From contig NZ_JAVRHL010000001.1 in the NCBI RefSeq assembly GCF_031846565.1, positions 124,001 to 188,000 of the forward strand: DNA of 64,000 nucleotides, written 5' to 3'. Of the stretch, positions 50,366-58,788 are shown in pieces. Origin of the DNA: Tropicimonas_B omnivorans (lineage in GTDB: Bacteria; Pseudomonadota; Alphaproteobacteria; Rhodobacterales; Rhodobacteraceae). The notes beneath the pieces are model-generated. The model saw only the letters and a list, made by a program, of their open reading frames with translations, ran no database searches and was not told the origin of the DNA. The first letter of the stretch is position 1. Each line of letters starts with the position of its first letter. The position numbers and the translations under genes were made by a program.

Positions 50366-51382
50366 TTGAGCACCTCCCGGCTTTCCCTCGCCCTCGACCA
50401 GGGCCTCGTCTCCGTCCCGGAAACGGGGGAGATCGTGGTGTTCCGCCCGCGCAGCGATGCGGATCTCTCCGCCTTGCCGAAGGAGCGCCTGAGGATCGTG
50501 CAGGGCTTCCGCCCCGATCACGACGCCTGGGTCCGGCGGGGGTACACCGTCTACACCGATGCGCCCGAGGGCTTTGCCGCCGCGCTCGTGATGGTGCCCC
50601 GCGCCAAGGATGAAGCGCGCGCGCTGATCGCCGAGGCGCTGGCTCCGGGCGGACCCGTGATCGTGGACGGGCAGAAGACGGATGGCATCGATTCGCTGCT
50701 GAAAGAGGTCCGTCGCCGCGATGCCGAGGTGTCCGAGGCGTATTCCAAGGCGCACGGCAAGACCTTCCGCATCGACGCGGCCCCCGGCACCTTCGCCGAC
50801 TGGCTGCGCCCGCCGGCCGGCCCGGTGTCCGGCGGATGGGTCACCGCGCCCGGCCTCTTCAGCGCCGACGGGCCCGATGAGGGAAGCATCGCCCTGGGCA
50901 AGGTTCTCCCCGCCGACATGAAGGGCCGCGTTGCCGATCTCGGGGCCGGCTGGGGCTACCTCGCCTTTCAGGTTCTGGAACGCGAAAAGGTCGCCTCCTG
51001 CACGTTGATTGAGGCCGAGCACGCCGCCATCGAGGCCGCCCGTCGCAATGTCCGGGACGACCGGGCCGAATTCGTCTGGGGCGATGCGCGCAGCTATACG
51101 CCGGAGCGCCGATTCGATGCCGTGGTCTCGAACCCGCCCTTCCACACCACGCGCGCGGCCGATCCCGCGCTCGGAGCCGCCTTCATCGACAGCGCCGCGC
51201 GCATCCTCGCGCCCCACGGCACCTTCTGGATGGTCGCGAACCGGCACCTGCCCTACGAGGCACCGCTGCGGGCCGCCTTCCACGATGTGACCGAGCTCTC
51301 CGCGCCCGAGGGAAGCGGCCCCTTCAAGCTTTTCGCCGCCAAGCGCCCCTCTCGCGCGCAGGGTCGCGATAAGCTAAGCTAA
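50366..51382 (+). CDS. RsmC-like class I methyltransferase (16S rRNA G1207 type)
   Basis: The 338-residue protein has a degenerate N-terminal methyltransferase-like domain and a C-terminal SAM domain with motif I VADLGAGWGYLAF and the N2-guanine-type catalytic motif SNPPFH. This two-domain plan is that of RsmC/RlmG. The start is a TTG at 50366 (MSTSRLSLALDQ); I saw no ATG aligned to the family start. It is 19 bases after the DUF3576 gene. Confidence 0.82.
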   Translation: MSTSRLSLALDQGLVSVPETGEIVVFRPRSDADLSALPKERLRIVQGFRPDHDAWVRRGYTVYTDAPEGFAAALVMVPRAKDEARALIAEALAPGGPVIVDGQKTDGIDSLLKEVRRRDAEVSEAYSKAHGKTFRIDAAPGTFADWLRPPAGPVSGGWVTAPGLFSADGPDEGSIALGKVLPADMKGRVADLGAGWGYLAFQVLEREKVASCTLIEAEHAAIEAARRNVRDDRAEFVWGDARSYTPERRFDAVVSNPPFHTTRAADPALGAAFIDSAARILAPHGTFWMVANRHLPYEAPLRAAFHDVTELSAPEGSGPFKLFAAKRPSRAQGRDKLS

Positions 51383-51425
51383 GCTTCGACGCGCAAGCCC
51401 TTCACGGACGCGGGACCATAACCCC

Positions 51426-52241
51426 ATGACATTCTCGATTCGCGGCAAGACCGCCATCGTCACCGGCGCAGCCAACGGCATCGGGCTGGCCATCGCGCGC
51501 CACTTCGTGTCCGCCGGCGCCAACGTGATGTTCGCCGACATGGACGATGCCGGCCTGTCGCAGGAAGTCAGCGACATGCGCGGCGACGATGACGAGGCCA
51601 CCGCCCGCGCCTTTACCGGCGACCTGCGGGAGCGGCTGACGGTCGCGAACCTTCTGTCCGCCACGCTCGACTCCTTCGACCGGATCGACATTCTCGTGAA
51701 CGCGAGCCGGCAGGTCGTCCATTCCGAAGCCCTGGACGCCGATTCGGACGCGGTCGAGATGTCCCTCCAGCAAAACCTCATCCCCGCCCTGCGCCTCAGT
51801 CAGCAGGTCGCGAAGCGGATGATCAGGCAGGCGGAAGAAGACGGGAATGAAAGCCACGCCATCGGCTCGATCGTGAACCTCTCGTCCATTGCCGCGCAGC
51901 GCACCCGGCGGAACCTGATGGGCTACTCCATCTCCTGCGCCGCGCTCGACCAGATGACGCGGTCCCTTGCCGTGGAACTCGCGCCGCACCGGATCCGGGT
52001 GAACGCGCTCGCGGTGGGATCCGTCCTGTCCGCCAGCCTCAAGGGCGCGCTCAAGGACAACAACGCCTTCCGCAACGACATCCGCGAGCACACGCCCATG
52101 GCCCGGATCGCGAAGCCGGGAGAGCTGGCCGAATCGGCGCAGTTCCTCGCCTCGGATGGCTCTGCCTTCATCACGGGCCAGATCCTGACGGTGGATGGCG
52201 GGCGCACGCTCCTCGATGCGGTCACGGCGACCGCCCACTGA
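51426..52241 (+). CDS. Short-chain dehydrogenase-like protein without the catalytic Lys
   Basis: The 271-residue protein keeps the SDR fold: TGAANGIG at 14-21, a ser-containing VNLSSIAA block, and PHRIRVNALAVGS near the end. The catalytic YXXXK is YSISC, so the lysine is Cys, and NNAG is replaced by VNAS. The remaining sequence is normal and no frameshift is visible. It may be inactive, bind a nucleotide without catalysis, or use another mechanism. The neighbour downstream is a convergent lipoprotein gene. Confidence 0.85.
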   Translation: MTFSIRGKTAIVTGAANGIGLAIARHFVSAGANVMFADMDDAGLSQEVSDMRGDDDEATARAFTGDLRERLTVANLLSATLDSFDRIDILVNASRQVVHSEALDADSDAVEMSLQQNLIPALRLSQQVAKRMIRQAEEDGNESHAIGSIVNLSSIAAQRTRRNLMGYSISCAALDQMTRSLAVELAPHRIRVNALAVGSVLSASLKGALKDNNAFRNDIREHTPMARIAKPGELAESAQFLASDGSAFITGQILTVDGGRTLLDAVTATAH

Positions 52242-52271
52242 CGTCAGCTCATCGATGTTGAATGGGCCGGC

Positions 52272-52670
52272 TCAGCCGGCGGCGGGGAACCGCGCCCGGC
52301 AGGCGCTGGCCTCGGCTTCGGAGCGCAGCGCGAGGCGGGCGCGCGTCTGCCGCAGGTCCTCCAGCTTGCGTTGCTCCTCGACCCGGTCGATGGCGACGGG
52401 CTTGTCCACGATCTGGGGCCGCACGTCGTTGCAGAGGCTGAGGCCGATCGCGACCGTACCGCCCGAGCGATTGCCGATGCAGTAGCCGACCGAGGCCCGT
52501 CCGGTATTCGTCGGATAGGTCCGGTACCCACGTTCCAGCGCCTGCTCCGTCTCGAGAATCAGCGCGTCCACCGTCGACAATTCCTCGACCGCATTGCTCA
52601 GGCACGCCTCCCGCGGATCGGTGCAGGCGACGACGAGGGCGAGCGGGAGGAGGGCAAGGGCGGTGCGCAT
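52272..52670 (-). CDS. Small lipoprotein of unknown function
   Basis: The 132-residue product starts MRTALALLPLALVVACTDPR, with a lipobox Cys at 17, then a mature part with CIGNRSGGTVAIGLSLCND and an Arg/Glu-rich C-terminal helix. Four further Cys residues could form disulfides. No family is recognised. An upstream in-frame Met pair extends to 52694; the chosen start puts the leader at usual length. It is convergent with the SDR gene and divergent from hemF. Confidence 0.65.
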   Translation of the reverse strand: MRTALALLPLALVVACTDPREACLSNAVEELSTVDALILETEQALERGYRTYPTNTGRASVGYCIGNRSGGTVAIGLSLCNDVRPQIVDKPVAIDRVEEQRKLEDLRQTRARLALRSEAEASACRARFPAAG

Positions 52671-52786
52671 GATGCGGACCATAGCGCCCCGCATCGCACC
52701 TGCACAGCCACGCTTTCGAGAGTAGGGCGCAAGGCTGGCCCCTCCCCGGGCGGAATGCTAGCCGGTGAGGAAAAAGGAGATCGCCC

Positions 52787-53677
52787 ATGTCCGAGATGCT
52801 GGAGCGCGAACGCGACCGCGCGGCCGACTGGTTCCGCGAGCTCAGGGACCGCATCGTCGCCGCCTTCGAGGGACTCGAGACGCAGGCCCCCCCGGAGCGG
52901 CTGGCCGACACCGCCCCCGGCCATTTCGAGGTGACGAAAACCACCCGCTCGGCGGATGACGGCAGCGATGCCGGCGGCGGGCTGATGAGCGTGATGCGCG
53001 GTGGCCGCGTCTTCGAGAAGGTCGGCGTCAACATCTCCACCGTCCACGGCACGCTTGGTGAGGCCGCGATTTCCTCCATGGCGGCGCGCGGCGTTCCGGG
53101 GATCGAGGAGGATCCGAGCTTTTGGGCCAGCGGGATCAGCCTCGTGGCGCACATGCAGAACCCCCACGCCCCGGCCGTCCACATGAACACGCGGATGTTC
53201 TGGACGCCGAATGCCTGGTGGTTCGGCGGCGGGGCGGACCTCAACCCCGCCATCGAGTACGAGGAGGACACCGCCCATTTCCACGCCGAGATGCGCGCCG
53301 CCTGCGACGGACATGGCGATGATCTCTACCCGCGCTTCAAGGCCTGGGCAGACGAGTACTTCTTCATCCCTCACCGCAAACGCGCGAGGGGGGTCGGCGG
53401 AATCTTCTACGACGATCTGAACACCGGGGACTGGGAGGCGGATTTCGCGTTCACCCGCTCTGTGGGCTCGGCCTTTCTACCAGCCTTCCTGCCGCTGGCC
53501 GAAAAACGCCGCAAGGCGGACTGGACCGACGAGGATCGCGCCGCGCAACTTGCCCATCGCGGCCTCTACGCCGAATACAACCTCGTCTATGACCGGGGCA
53601 CCAAGTTCGGCCTCGCGACGGGGCATGATCCGAATGCTGTCCTGATGAGCCTGCCGCCGGTGGCGACGTGGCACTGA
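52787..53677 (+). CDS. hemF: Oxygen-dependent coproporphyrinogen III oxidase
   Basis: The 296-residue enzyme decarboxylates coproporphyrinogen III to protoporphyrinogen IX with O2. It has KVGVNISTVHG, the MNTRMFWTPNAWWFGGGADL block, HRKRARGVGGIFYDDLN and EYNLVYDRGTKFGLATG, all typical of HemF. An AAAAAGGAGA ribosome site precedes the ATG. It appears monocistronic and is followed by about 330 bases without a gene. Confidence 0.96.
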   Translation: MSEMLERERDRAADWFRELRDRIVAAFEGLETQAPPERLADTAPGHFEVTKTTRSADDGSDAGGGLMSVMRGGRVFEKVGVNISTVHGTLGEAAISSMAARGVPGIEEDPSFWASGISLVAHMQNPHAPAVHMNTRMFWTPNAWWFGGGADLNPAIEYEEDTAHFHAEMRAACDGHGDDLYPRFKAWADEYFFIPHRKRARGVGGIFYDDLNTGDWEADFAFTRSVGSAFLPAFLPLAEKRRKADWTDEDRAAQLAHRGLYAEYNLVYDRGTKFGLATGHDPNAVLMSLPPVATWH

Positions 53678-54004
53678 AGCCGCCTGCCCGGCGTGGAGGC
53701 GGTGACAGCGCAGGCCTGGCTTGCGCGAAGTGACGCCCGTGCGGCAACTACGACCCTGCCGGGCAGCAGCGACGACTTGAGGAGTTCGACACCGGAGGCC
53801 AACTGGCCCCCGGTCTCAAATGGTTGGAGGGCTCCAGGCCGGATCGCCCGGAACCCTCCAACTCCCCACGTGCCCCAACCGGGTCGCACCACGTGAAACT
53901 GGATCTCGCTCCGGACCATCCTGGTCCTTTGTCAGATCCTCGTACCAAATCCGGCGCCCTGTCTCAAACGCCAAGTCCGGACAATCCGAATCGATTTGGC
54001 CCGA
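53678..54004. other. Gene-free stretch after hemF
   Basis: No coding frame in these 327 bases has a ribosome site or protein-like sequence. The visible contents are a 9-base inverted repeat at 53823-53862 and a six-base hairpin GGACCA/TGGTCC (53913-53927) followed by TTTG. It could be a remnant, an untranslated 3' region or contain an unlisted RNA. Confidence 0.6.
53823..53862. repeat. Long inverted repeat
   Basis: GTTGGAGGG (53823-53831) and CCCTCCAAC (53854-53862) are perfect inverted repeats with a GC-rich 22-base centre that can itself pair through CCGG steps. No T tract follows. The role is unknown. Confidence 0.5.
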
Positions 54005-54349
54005 TCAGCTTCCGTAGACGGCGTCCTTGCCGAAATGCTTGGTCAGCAGATAATAGAAGACGGCGCGATACTTGGTCCGCTCCGAGCGGCCATAGGTCTC
54101 GATGGCGGCTTCGATCCCCTCGTCCAGCTTGTCGCTTTCGGACAGGCCCAGCTTCTTCATAAGGAAGTTCTTCTTCACCCGGTCCATTTCGTCCGGATCG
54201 GAGGAGGCGACCGTTTCCGCATCGCGCTGATAAATGACCGGCCCGCACGCCGCCGTGACCTTGCGAAGAAGATCCACGTCCGGCTCGAGGCCGCAGGTGT
54301 CCTTCACTGCGTCGATGTATTTTCCAACCTTTTCGTCGAGCTTGCTCAT
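54005..54349 (-). CDS. DUF2853 family protein
   Basis: The 114-residue protein (MSKLDEKVGKYIDAVKDTCG, then MDRVKKNFLMKKLGLSES and KYRAVFYYLLTKHFGK) is an all-helical DUF2853 member of unknown function. There is no signal or membrane segment. It is 67 bases past the ahcY terminator region on the same strand and probably has its own promoter. Confidence 0.85.
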   Translation of the reverse strand: MSKLDEKVGKYIDAVKDTCGLEPDVDLLRKVTAACGPVIYQRDAETVASSDPDEMDRVKKNFLMKKLGLSESDKLDEGIEAAIETYGRSERTKYRAVFYYLLTKHFGKDAVYGS

Positions 54350-54415
54350 GGCGCTACCTCTCTTTTGCGTGATCGCTTGGAGATCAACCTAAGGCGCGAA
54401 TCGAATCTGTGAATG

Positions 54416-54445
54416 AAAAAAGCGCCTCCCGGTATCGGAAGGCGC
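54416..54445 (-). terminator. Intrinsic terminator of ahcY
   Basis: On the minus strand GCGCCT pairs with AGGCGC (54445-54440 with 54427-54422), reinforced by a CC/GG step, followed by six T. It is about 50 bases after the ahcY stop. Confidence 0.85.
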
Positions 54446-54497
54446 CATGGTTTCGCATGCACTTGCGTCCAGAACCCGGATGACCGGGCATTTCCGA

Positions 54498-55886
54498 TCA
54501 GTAGCGGTAGTGCTCCGGCTTGAACGGGCCTTCGGGCGTGACGCCGATATAGGCGGCCTGCTCCTTGCTGAGCGGCGTCAGTTTCACACCGATGCGGCCG
54601 AGATGCAGGCGGGCGACCTTCTCGTCGAGATGCTTGGGCAGAATGTAGACGGCGTTGCCGTACTCGCCACCACGGGTCCAGAGCTCGATCTGCGCCAGCA
54701 CCTGGTTGGTGAAGGAGGCGGACATCACGAAGGAGGGGTGCCCGGTGGCGTTGCCGAGGTTCAGCAGGCGCCCTTCGGACAGCAGGATCAGACGATTGCC
54801 CGAGGGCATCTCGATCATGTCCACCTGATCCTTGATGTTCGTCCACTTGTGGTTCTTCAGGTTGGCGACCTGAATCTCGTTGTCGAAATGGCCGATGTTC
54901 CCGACGATCGCCATGTCCTTCATCGCGCGCATGTGCTCGATGCGGATGACGTCCCTGTTGCCGGTCGTCGTGATGAAGATGTCCGCGGTGTCCGCCACGT
55001 CCTCCAGAAGGACGACCTCGAACCCGTCCATCGCAGCCTGAAGCGCGCAGATCGGATCGGCTTCCGTCACCTTCACCCGCGCGCCGGCGCCGCTGAGGGA
55101 GGCCGCGGACCCCTTGCCGACATCGCCGTATCCGCACACGACGGCGACCTTGCCGGCCATCATCGTGTCCGTGGCGCGGCGTATCCCGTCGACCAGCGAT
55201 TCCTTGCAGCCGTACTTGTTGTCGAACTTCGACTTGGTGACGCTGTCGTTGACGTTGATCGCCGGGAACGGAAGCTGCCCGTTGCGCTGAAGGTCATACA
55301 GGCGATGGACGCCCGTCGTCGTCTCCTCGGAGACGCCCTTGATCTGATCCCGCATTCTGGTGAACCAGCCGGGGCTTTCCTTCATCCGCTTGGCGATCTG
55401 CGCCTTGATCGCCTCTTCTTCCTCGGATTGCGGGACCGCGATCACGTCTTCCCCCGCTTCGGCGCGCGCGCCGAGGAGGATGTAGAGCGTCGCGTCGCCT
55501 CCATCGTCGAGGATCAGGTTCGGCCCATCGGCGAACTGGAAGGAGCGGTCGAGGTAATCCCAATGCTCCACCAGGCTCTGGCCCTTGATCGCGAAGACCG
55601 GAACACCGGACTTCGCAATGGCCGCCGCGGCATGATCCTGGGTGGAGAAGATGTTGCACGAGGCCCAGCGGACGTCTGCCCCGAGCGCGACGAGGGTCTC
55701 GATCAGGACGGCGGTCTGAATGGTCATGTGGAGCGAGCCGACGATCCGCGCACCGGCGAGCGGCTTGCTGTCACCGTACTCTTCCCGAAGCGACATCAGG
55801 CCCGGCATCTCCGTCTCGGCGATGTCGAGTTCCTTCCGGCCGTATTCGGCCAGAGCGATGTCCTTGATGATGTAATCGTCCGCCAT
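54498..55886 (-). CDS. ahcY: Adenosylhomocysteinase
   Basis: The 462-residue enzyme splits S-adenosylhomocysteine to homocysteine and adenosine, driving methyl-transfer reactions. It has GSLHMTIQTAVLIETL, ASCNIFSTQDHAAAAI, the NAD-binding VCGYGDVGKGSA and the C-terminal KPEHYRY that closes the active site of the partner subunit. An insertion after about residue 140 marks the bacterial long form. Start at 55886 (MADDYIIKDIALAE); I did not find an SAH riboswitch in the 82 bases before it. Confidence 0.96.
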   Translation of the reverse strand: MADDYIIKDIALAEYGRKELDIAETEMPGLMSLREEYGDSKPLAGARIVGSLHMTIQTAVLIETLVALGADVRWASCNIFSTQDHAAAAIAKSGVPVFAIKGQSLVEHWDYLDRSFQFADGPNLILDDGGDATLYILLGARAEAGEDVIAVPQSEEEEAIKAQIAKRMKESPGWFTRMRDQIKGVSEETTTGVHRLYDLQRNGQLPFPAINVNDSVTKSKFDNKYGCKESLVDGIRRATDTMMAGKVAVVCGYGDVGKGSAASLSGAGARVKVTEADPICALQAAMDGFEVVLLEDVADTADIFITTTGNRDVIRIEHMRAMKDMAIVGNIGHFDNEIQVANLKNHKWTNIKDQVDMIEMPSGNRLILLSEGRLLNLGNATGHPSFVMSASFTNQVLAQIELWTRGGEYGNAVYILPKHLDEKVARLHLGRIGVKLTPLSKEQAAYIGVTPEGPFKPEHYRY

Positions 55887-55968
55887 GGCGCCAGTCTTCC
55901 CCACAATTCGTTGACAGCCGCTTAACACCGGGTCGGGCAGCGGACAACGCCGGGGAGCGGCGGGGGAC

Positions 55969-56262
55969 TTACATCGGGATGCCTGCCTTCTCGACCAGCC
56001 CGTCGCGCCAGTGCGTTCCCGCCGCGATGACGCAGGAGATGCCTTCGGCGTCAGTCAAGAGTACGGTCCACGTGCCGCCGATTTCGGAATGCCAGACCTC
56101 CAGGATCTTCTCGGACGACTGGAGCCCGCCGCCGGAAAAGCTCTCGTCGTATGACCCTTCGAGGCGCTCGATGACGGTCGAACGATCCGCGCAGTTATCC
56201 TGCGCAAGAGCGGCGCCCGGGACGAGGGCGGAGGCGGCGACGAGGCTTAGTGTCTTGAACAT
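55969..56262 (-). CDS. Small secreted protein, Rhodobacteraceae type
   Basis: The 97-residue product has a signal peptide (MFKTLSLVAASALVPGAALA) and a mature part QDNCADRSTVIERLEGSYDE with GTWTVLLTDAEGISCVIAAG. Two Cys residues probably form one disulfide. I recognise the pattern from many small periplasmic proteins of this group, without known function. Start at 56262 because the signal peptide begins there. It is 82 bases upstream of ahcY on the same strand. Confidence 0.7.
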   Translation of the reverse strand: MFKTLSLVAASALVPGAALAQDNCADRSTVIERLEGSYDESFSGGGLQSSEKILEVWHSEIGGTWTVLLTDAEGISCVIAAGTHWRDGLVEKAGIPM

Positions 56263-56402
56263 GCAGATCCCCCTTCCGGGCGACGCTGCGGCCCCCGGCG
56301 GTTGTGGTCTCACACCCGGTTGGTATTGATGATTTCCTGAACAAGCCGCGAGGGCCGCAAAGGTTCCCAAACGGTGTCAAGACCAAAAGACGGAAGCGCG
56401 AT

Positions 56403-56999
56403 ATGGGCAAGCCGGCACGGGCCTGGCAACGGATGCTGTCCGGGCGGCGGCTGGACCTCCTCGACCCCACCCCCATGGATATCGAGATCGAGGACATCGC
56501 CCACGGACTGGCCTTCGTGGCCCGGTGGAACGGGCAGACGCTGGGAGACCATCCCTACTCCGTCGCGGAGCATTGCCTGCTGGTCGAGGAGCTGCACCGG
56601 CGTCTGTGTCCGACCGCGCCGCCCCGATGGCACCTCGCCGCGCTCCTGCACGATGCGCCCGAATACGTCATCGGGGACATGATCTCCCCCGTGAAAGCTG
56701 CGATCGGGCCGGACTACAAGGCACTCGACGACCGGCTGACCGCCGCGATCCACCTGCGCTTCGGCCTGCCGGCGGCGCTTCCCGTCTCCGTCAAGACGCA
56801 GATCAAGCGGGCCGACCAGATCAGCGCGTGGCTCGAAGCGGTGCATATCGCGGGGTTCTCCGAGAAGGAGGCGACGTCCTTCTTCCGTCGCCCTCCTGCA
56901 GGGATCATCGAGGGCCTCGGCATCGCGCTGCGTCCGCCCGTCGAGGTGCGCGCGGAGTTCGTGGCGCGGCACGCGGATCTGCTGGCGCAGACGGGATGA
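56403..56999 (+). CDS. HD-domain phosphohydrolase, YfbR-like
   Basis: The 198-residue protein has the HD-domain pattern SVAEHCLLVEEL ... LLHDAPEYVIGDMISPVK, which provides the metal ligands, and a downstream Asp in IKRADQISAWLEA. Relatives include 5'-deoxynucleotidase YfbR, but several proteins of this type act on other nucleotides. The ATG at 56403 follows GGAAG. It stands alone on the plus strand, convergent with the GT39 gene three bases away. Confidence 0.8.
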   Translation: MGKPARAWQRMLSGRRLDLLDPTPMDIEIEDIAHGLAFVARWNGQTLGDHPYSVAEHCLLVEELHRRLCPTAPPRWHLAALLHDAPEYVIGDMISPVKAAIGPDYKALDDRLTAAIHLRFGLPAALPVSVKTQIKRADQISAWLEAVHIAGFSEKEATSFFRRPPAGIIEGLGIALRPPVEVRAEFVARHADLLAQTG

Positions 57000-57002
57000 T
57001 CC

Positions 57003-58505
57003 CTACCTTAGCGGACACTCGGGCCCGGCGAGCCAGAGCGTCTGCTTTCGATCGCGATAGGCGCCGCGGGCCGGTGCGAGCCGGGTGAGACGCTCGGCCG
57101 CGCAGCCCTCCGGCAGACGATCCCGCTTCGTCACGAGAAGGAACGGGGCGTCCCCGCCCGGCCAGGGGAAGCTCTGGGCGTAATGGTTCATCGCCCGGCC
57201 CTCCGGCGGCACGGAGTAGATCGCGATGCCCGTGTCCCGCTCCGAGTAGAAGAGGTCCGCGAGGACATCCCTGTCATCCGCGACGATGGCCTCCGCCCCG
57301 GTGTCGCGGGCGGCCCTCACGATGGCGCCGGACATCTCGTCCCGCCCGAGGTAGCGCGCCAGGATGAGCCGGTCATCCGGCCCTGCGGCGAGGTGGGTTC
57401 CGAAGGCGGTCAGAAGCGGGATGGCGAGACAGAAGGCCCCGTGAAGCACGAGGCTGCCCCAGAGCCACGGCCGCCCCGTTCGCCACCACCACAGAGCCGG
57501 GATCGGATGCGCCGGCGGGAAGCTCGCCCACCCCTGCCCCGCCGCGAGGAGCCATGGCACGACCGCAACGGTTCCCGCCAGATATGCCGCCGCCGCCCAG
57601 TTCGCGTAGGCCCCGCCAAGGAGCGCCTGGACGCAGACGAATGCGACGATGGGCAGGGCGAAGAGAATCGGGATGCGAAGGGGCGCCCGGCGCAGGCGCC
57701 CGCCCATCCAGAGCAGCACGGCGAAGAGCACCGGACCGAAGACGGCGAACTGGCTGGCGAAGAAGGTTCCGAGGTCCCGCCAGAGCAGACCGCCCCCGCC
57801 GCCCTCGCGAACCCAGTCGGCATTGTCCATCGTGTGCTCGACCGTCGAGAGGCCGTGAGCGATGTTCCACGCGACATTGGGCGCGATGGTGAGCGCGAAG
57901 GCCCCGAGCGCCAGCAGCGCCTGCCGCCATGTCGGCCGCGCCTCGGGAAAGAATGCCGCGAGAGCCGCGCAGGGCAGGTAGTAGATTGCGGCGTATTTCG
58001 ACAGGAACGCGAGACCGAGCGCGACCCCGGCCGCGAAGGCCCGCCCGCGGGTCCCTCCCGGAACGCCGATCCACAGAAGGAGCCCGGCGGCGAGGAAGGG
58101 GAACATGATCGTGTCGGTGGAGATCAAGTAGCTTCCGACGGCGACCATCGGCAGCGTCACGTAGATCGCCGACACCCAGATCGCAGCCCCGGCCCAAAGC
58201 CGCGAGGCGATCGCGCCGAGGATCAGTGCCGTCGCGGCGTGGAAGAGAGGCGCAGGCAGGCGCACCCAGAACGGCGCATCGCTGCCGCCGAGCTCGGTCG
58301 CCGCGCGGATCACCCAGGCGATCATCGGCGGCTTGGAGTAATAGCCGAAGTCGAGCGTCTGACCCCAGAGCCAGTACTGCGCCTCGTCCACGAACAGATC
58401 CGTGGCGCCCTGCGCCAGGAGCGCGACCCGAAGCGCCGTGACGGCGAGGACGATCAGGGCCGCGCGGGGCAGCCACTCATTCGGTGTGACGACGCTTCTC
58501 GGCAT
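57003..58505 (-). CDS. GT39/ArnT-like membrane glycosyltransferase
   Basis: The 500-residue protein has about ten hydrophobic helices and the catalytic acidic pair in LFVDEAQYWLWGQTLDFGYY (Asp40, Glu41), with GYYSKPPMIAWVIR, as in PMT_2/ArnT enzymes that transfer a sugar from a polyprenyl-phosphate donor to lipid A or other acceptors at the periplasmic face. It is the last gene of a GT2-LABN-GT39 operon and overlaps the LABN gene by 29 bases. Confidence 0.85.
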   Translation of the reverse strand: MPRSVVTPNEWLPRAALIVLAVTALRVALLAQGATDLFVDEAQYWLWGQTLDFGYYSKPPMIAWVIRAATELGGSDAPFWVRLPAPLFHAATALILGAIASRLWAGAAIWVSAIYVTLPMVAVGSYLISTDTIMFPFLAAGLLLWIGVPGGTRGRAFAAGVALGLAFLSKYAAIYYLPCAALAAFFPEARPTWRQALLALGAFALTIAPNVAWNIAHGLSTVEHTMDNADWVREGGGGGLLWRDLGTFFASQFAVFGPVLFAVLLWMGGRLRRAPLRIPILFALPIVAFVCVQALLGGAYANWAAAAYLAGTVAVVPWLLAAGQGWASFPPAHPIPALWWWRTGRPWLWGSLVLHGAFCLAIPLLTAFGTHLAAGPDDRLILARYLGRDEMSGAIVRAARDTGAEAIVADDRDVLADLFYSERDTGIAIYSVPPEGRAMNHYAQSFPWPGGDAPFLLVTKRDRLPEGCAAERLTRLAPARGAYRDRKQTLWLAGPECPLR

Positions 58506-58788
58506 GGATCAACCACAGGTTCCGCGAATAGATGAATAGCCCCATCCCTTGCCCGAGCATGAAGACCGGATCCCTGCGGTAGACCGCATAGGCGCCGAGG
58601 ACGAGCCCTCCGAGGACGGAGAAGTACCAGAAGGCCACCGGAACGACGGAACGCTCCGCCTTCTCGGACGCGATCCACTGGATCAGGAAGCGCGCGGTGA
58701 ACAGCAATTGCCCGCCGAGCCCGACGCAGACCCAGAGGAATTCCCCCATGCTGTCGACGTGGAGGAACTGGAATATCGCCTCGATCAT
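58477..58788 (-). CDS. Lipid A biosynthesis N-terminal-like (LABN) membrane protein
   Basis: This 103-residue protein has three short membrane segments and the LABN core ARFLIQWIASEKAERSVVPV followed by AFWYFSVLGGLVLGAYAVYR. It is a stand-alone version of the domain found fused to LpxB in some bacteria and next to ArnC-like glycosyltransferases. The role may be flipping or presenting a polyprenyl-phosphate sugar, by context. The ATG at 58788 overlaps the GT2 gene stop by four bases. Confidence 0.85.
   Translation of the reverse strand: MIEAIFQFLHVDSMGEFLWVCVGLGGQLLFTARFLIQWIASEKAERSVVPVAFWYFSVLGGLVLGAYAVYRRDPVFMLGQGMGLFIYSRNLWLIHAEKRRHTE

Noticed and set aside
55887..55968. SAH riboswitch ahead of ahcY
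   Set aside because: The 82-base leader has no recognisable SAH-aptamer core; nothing beyond ordinary GC-rich sequence was seen.
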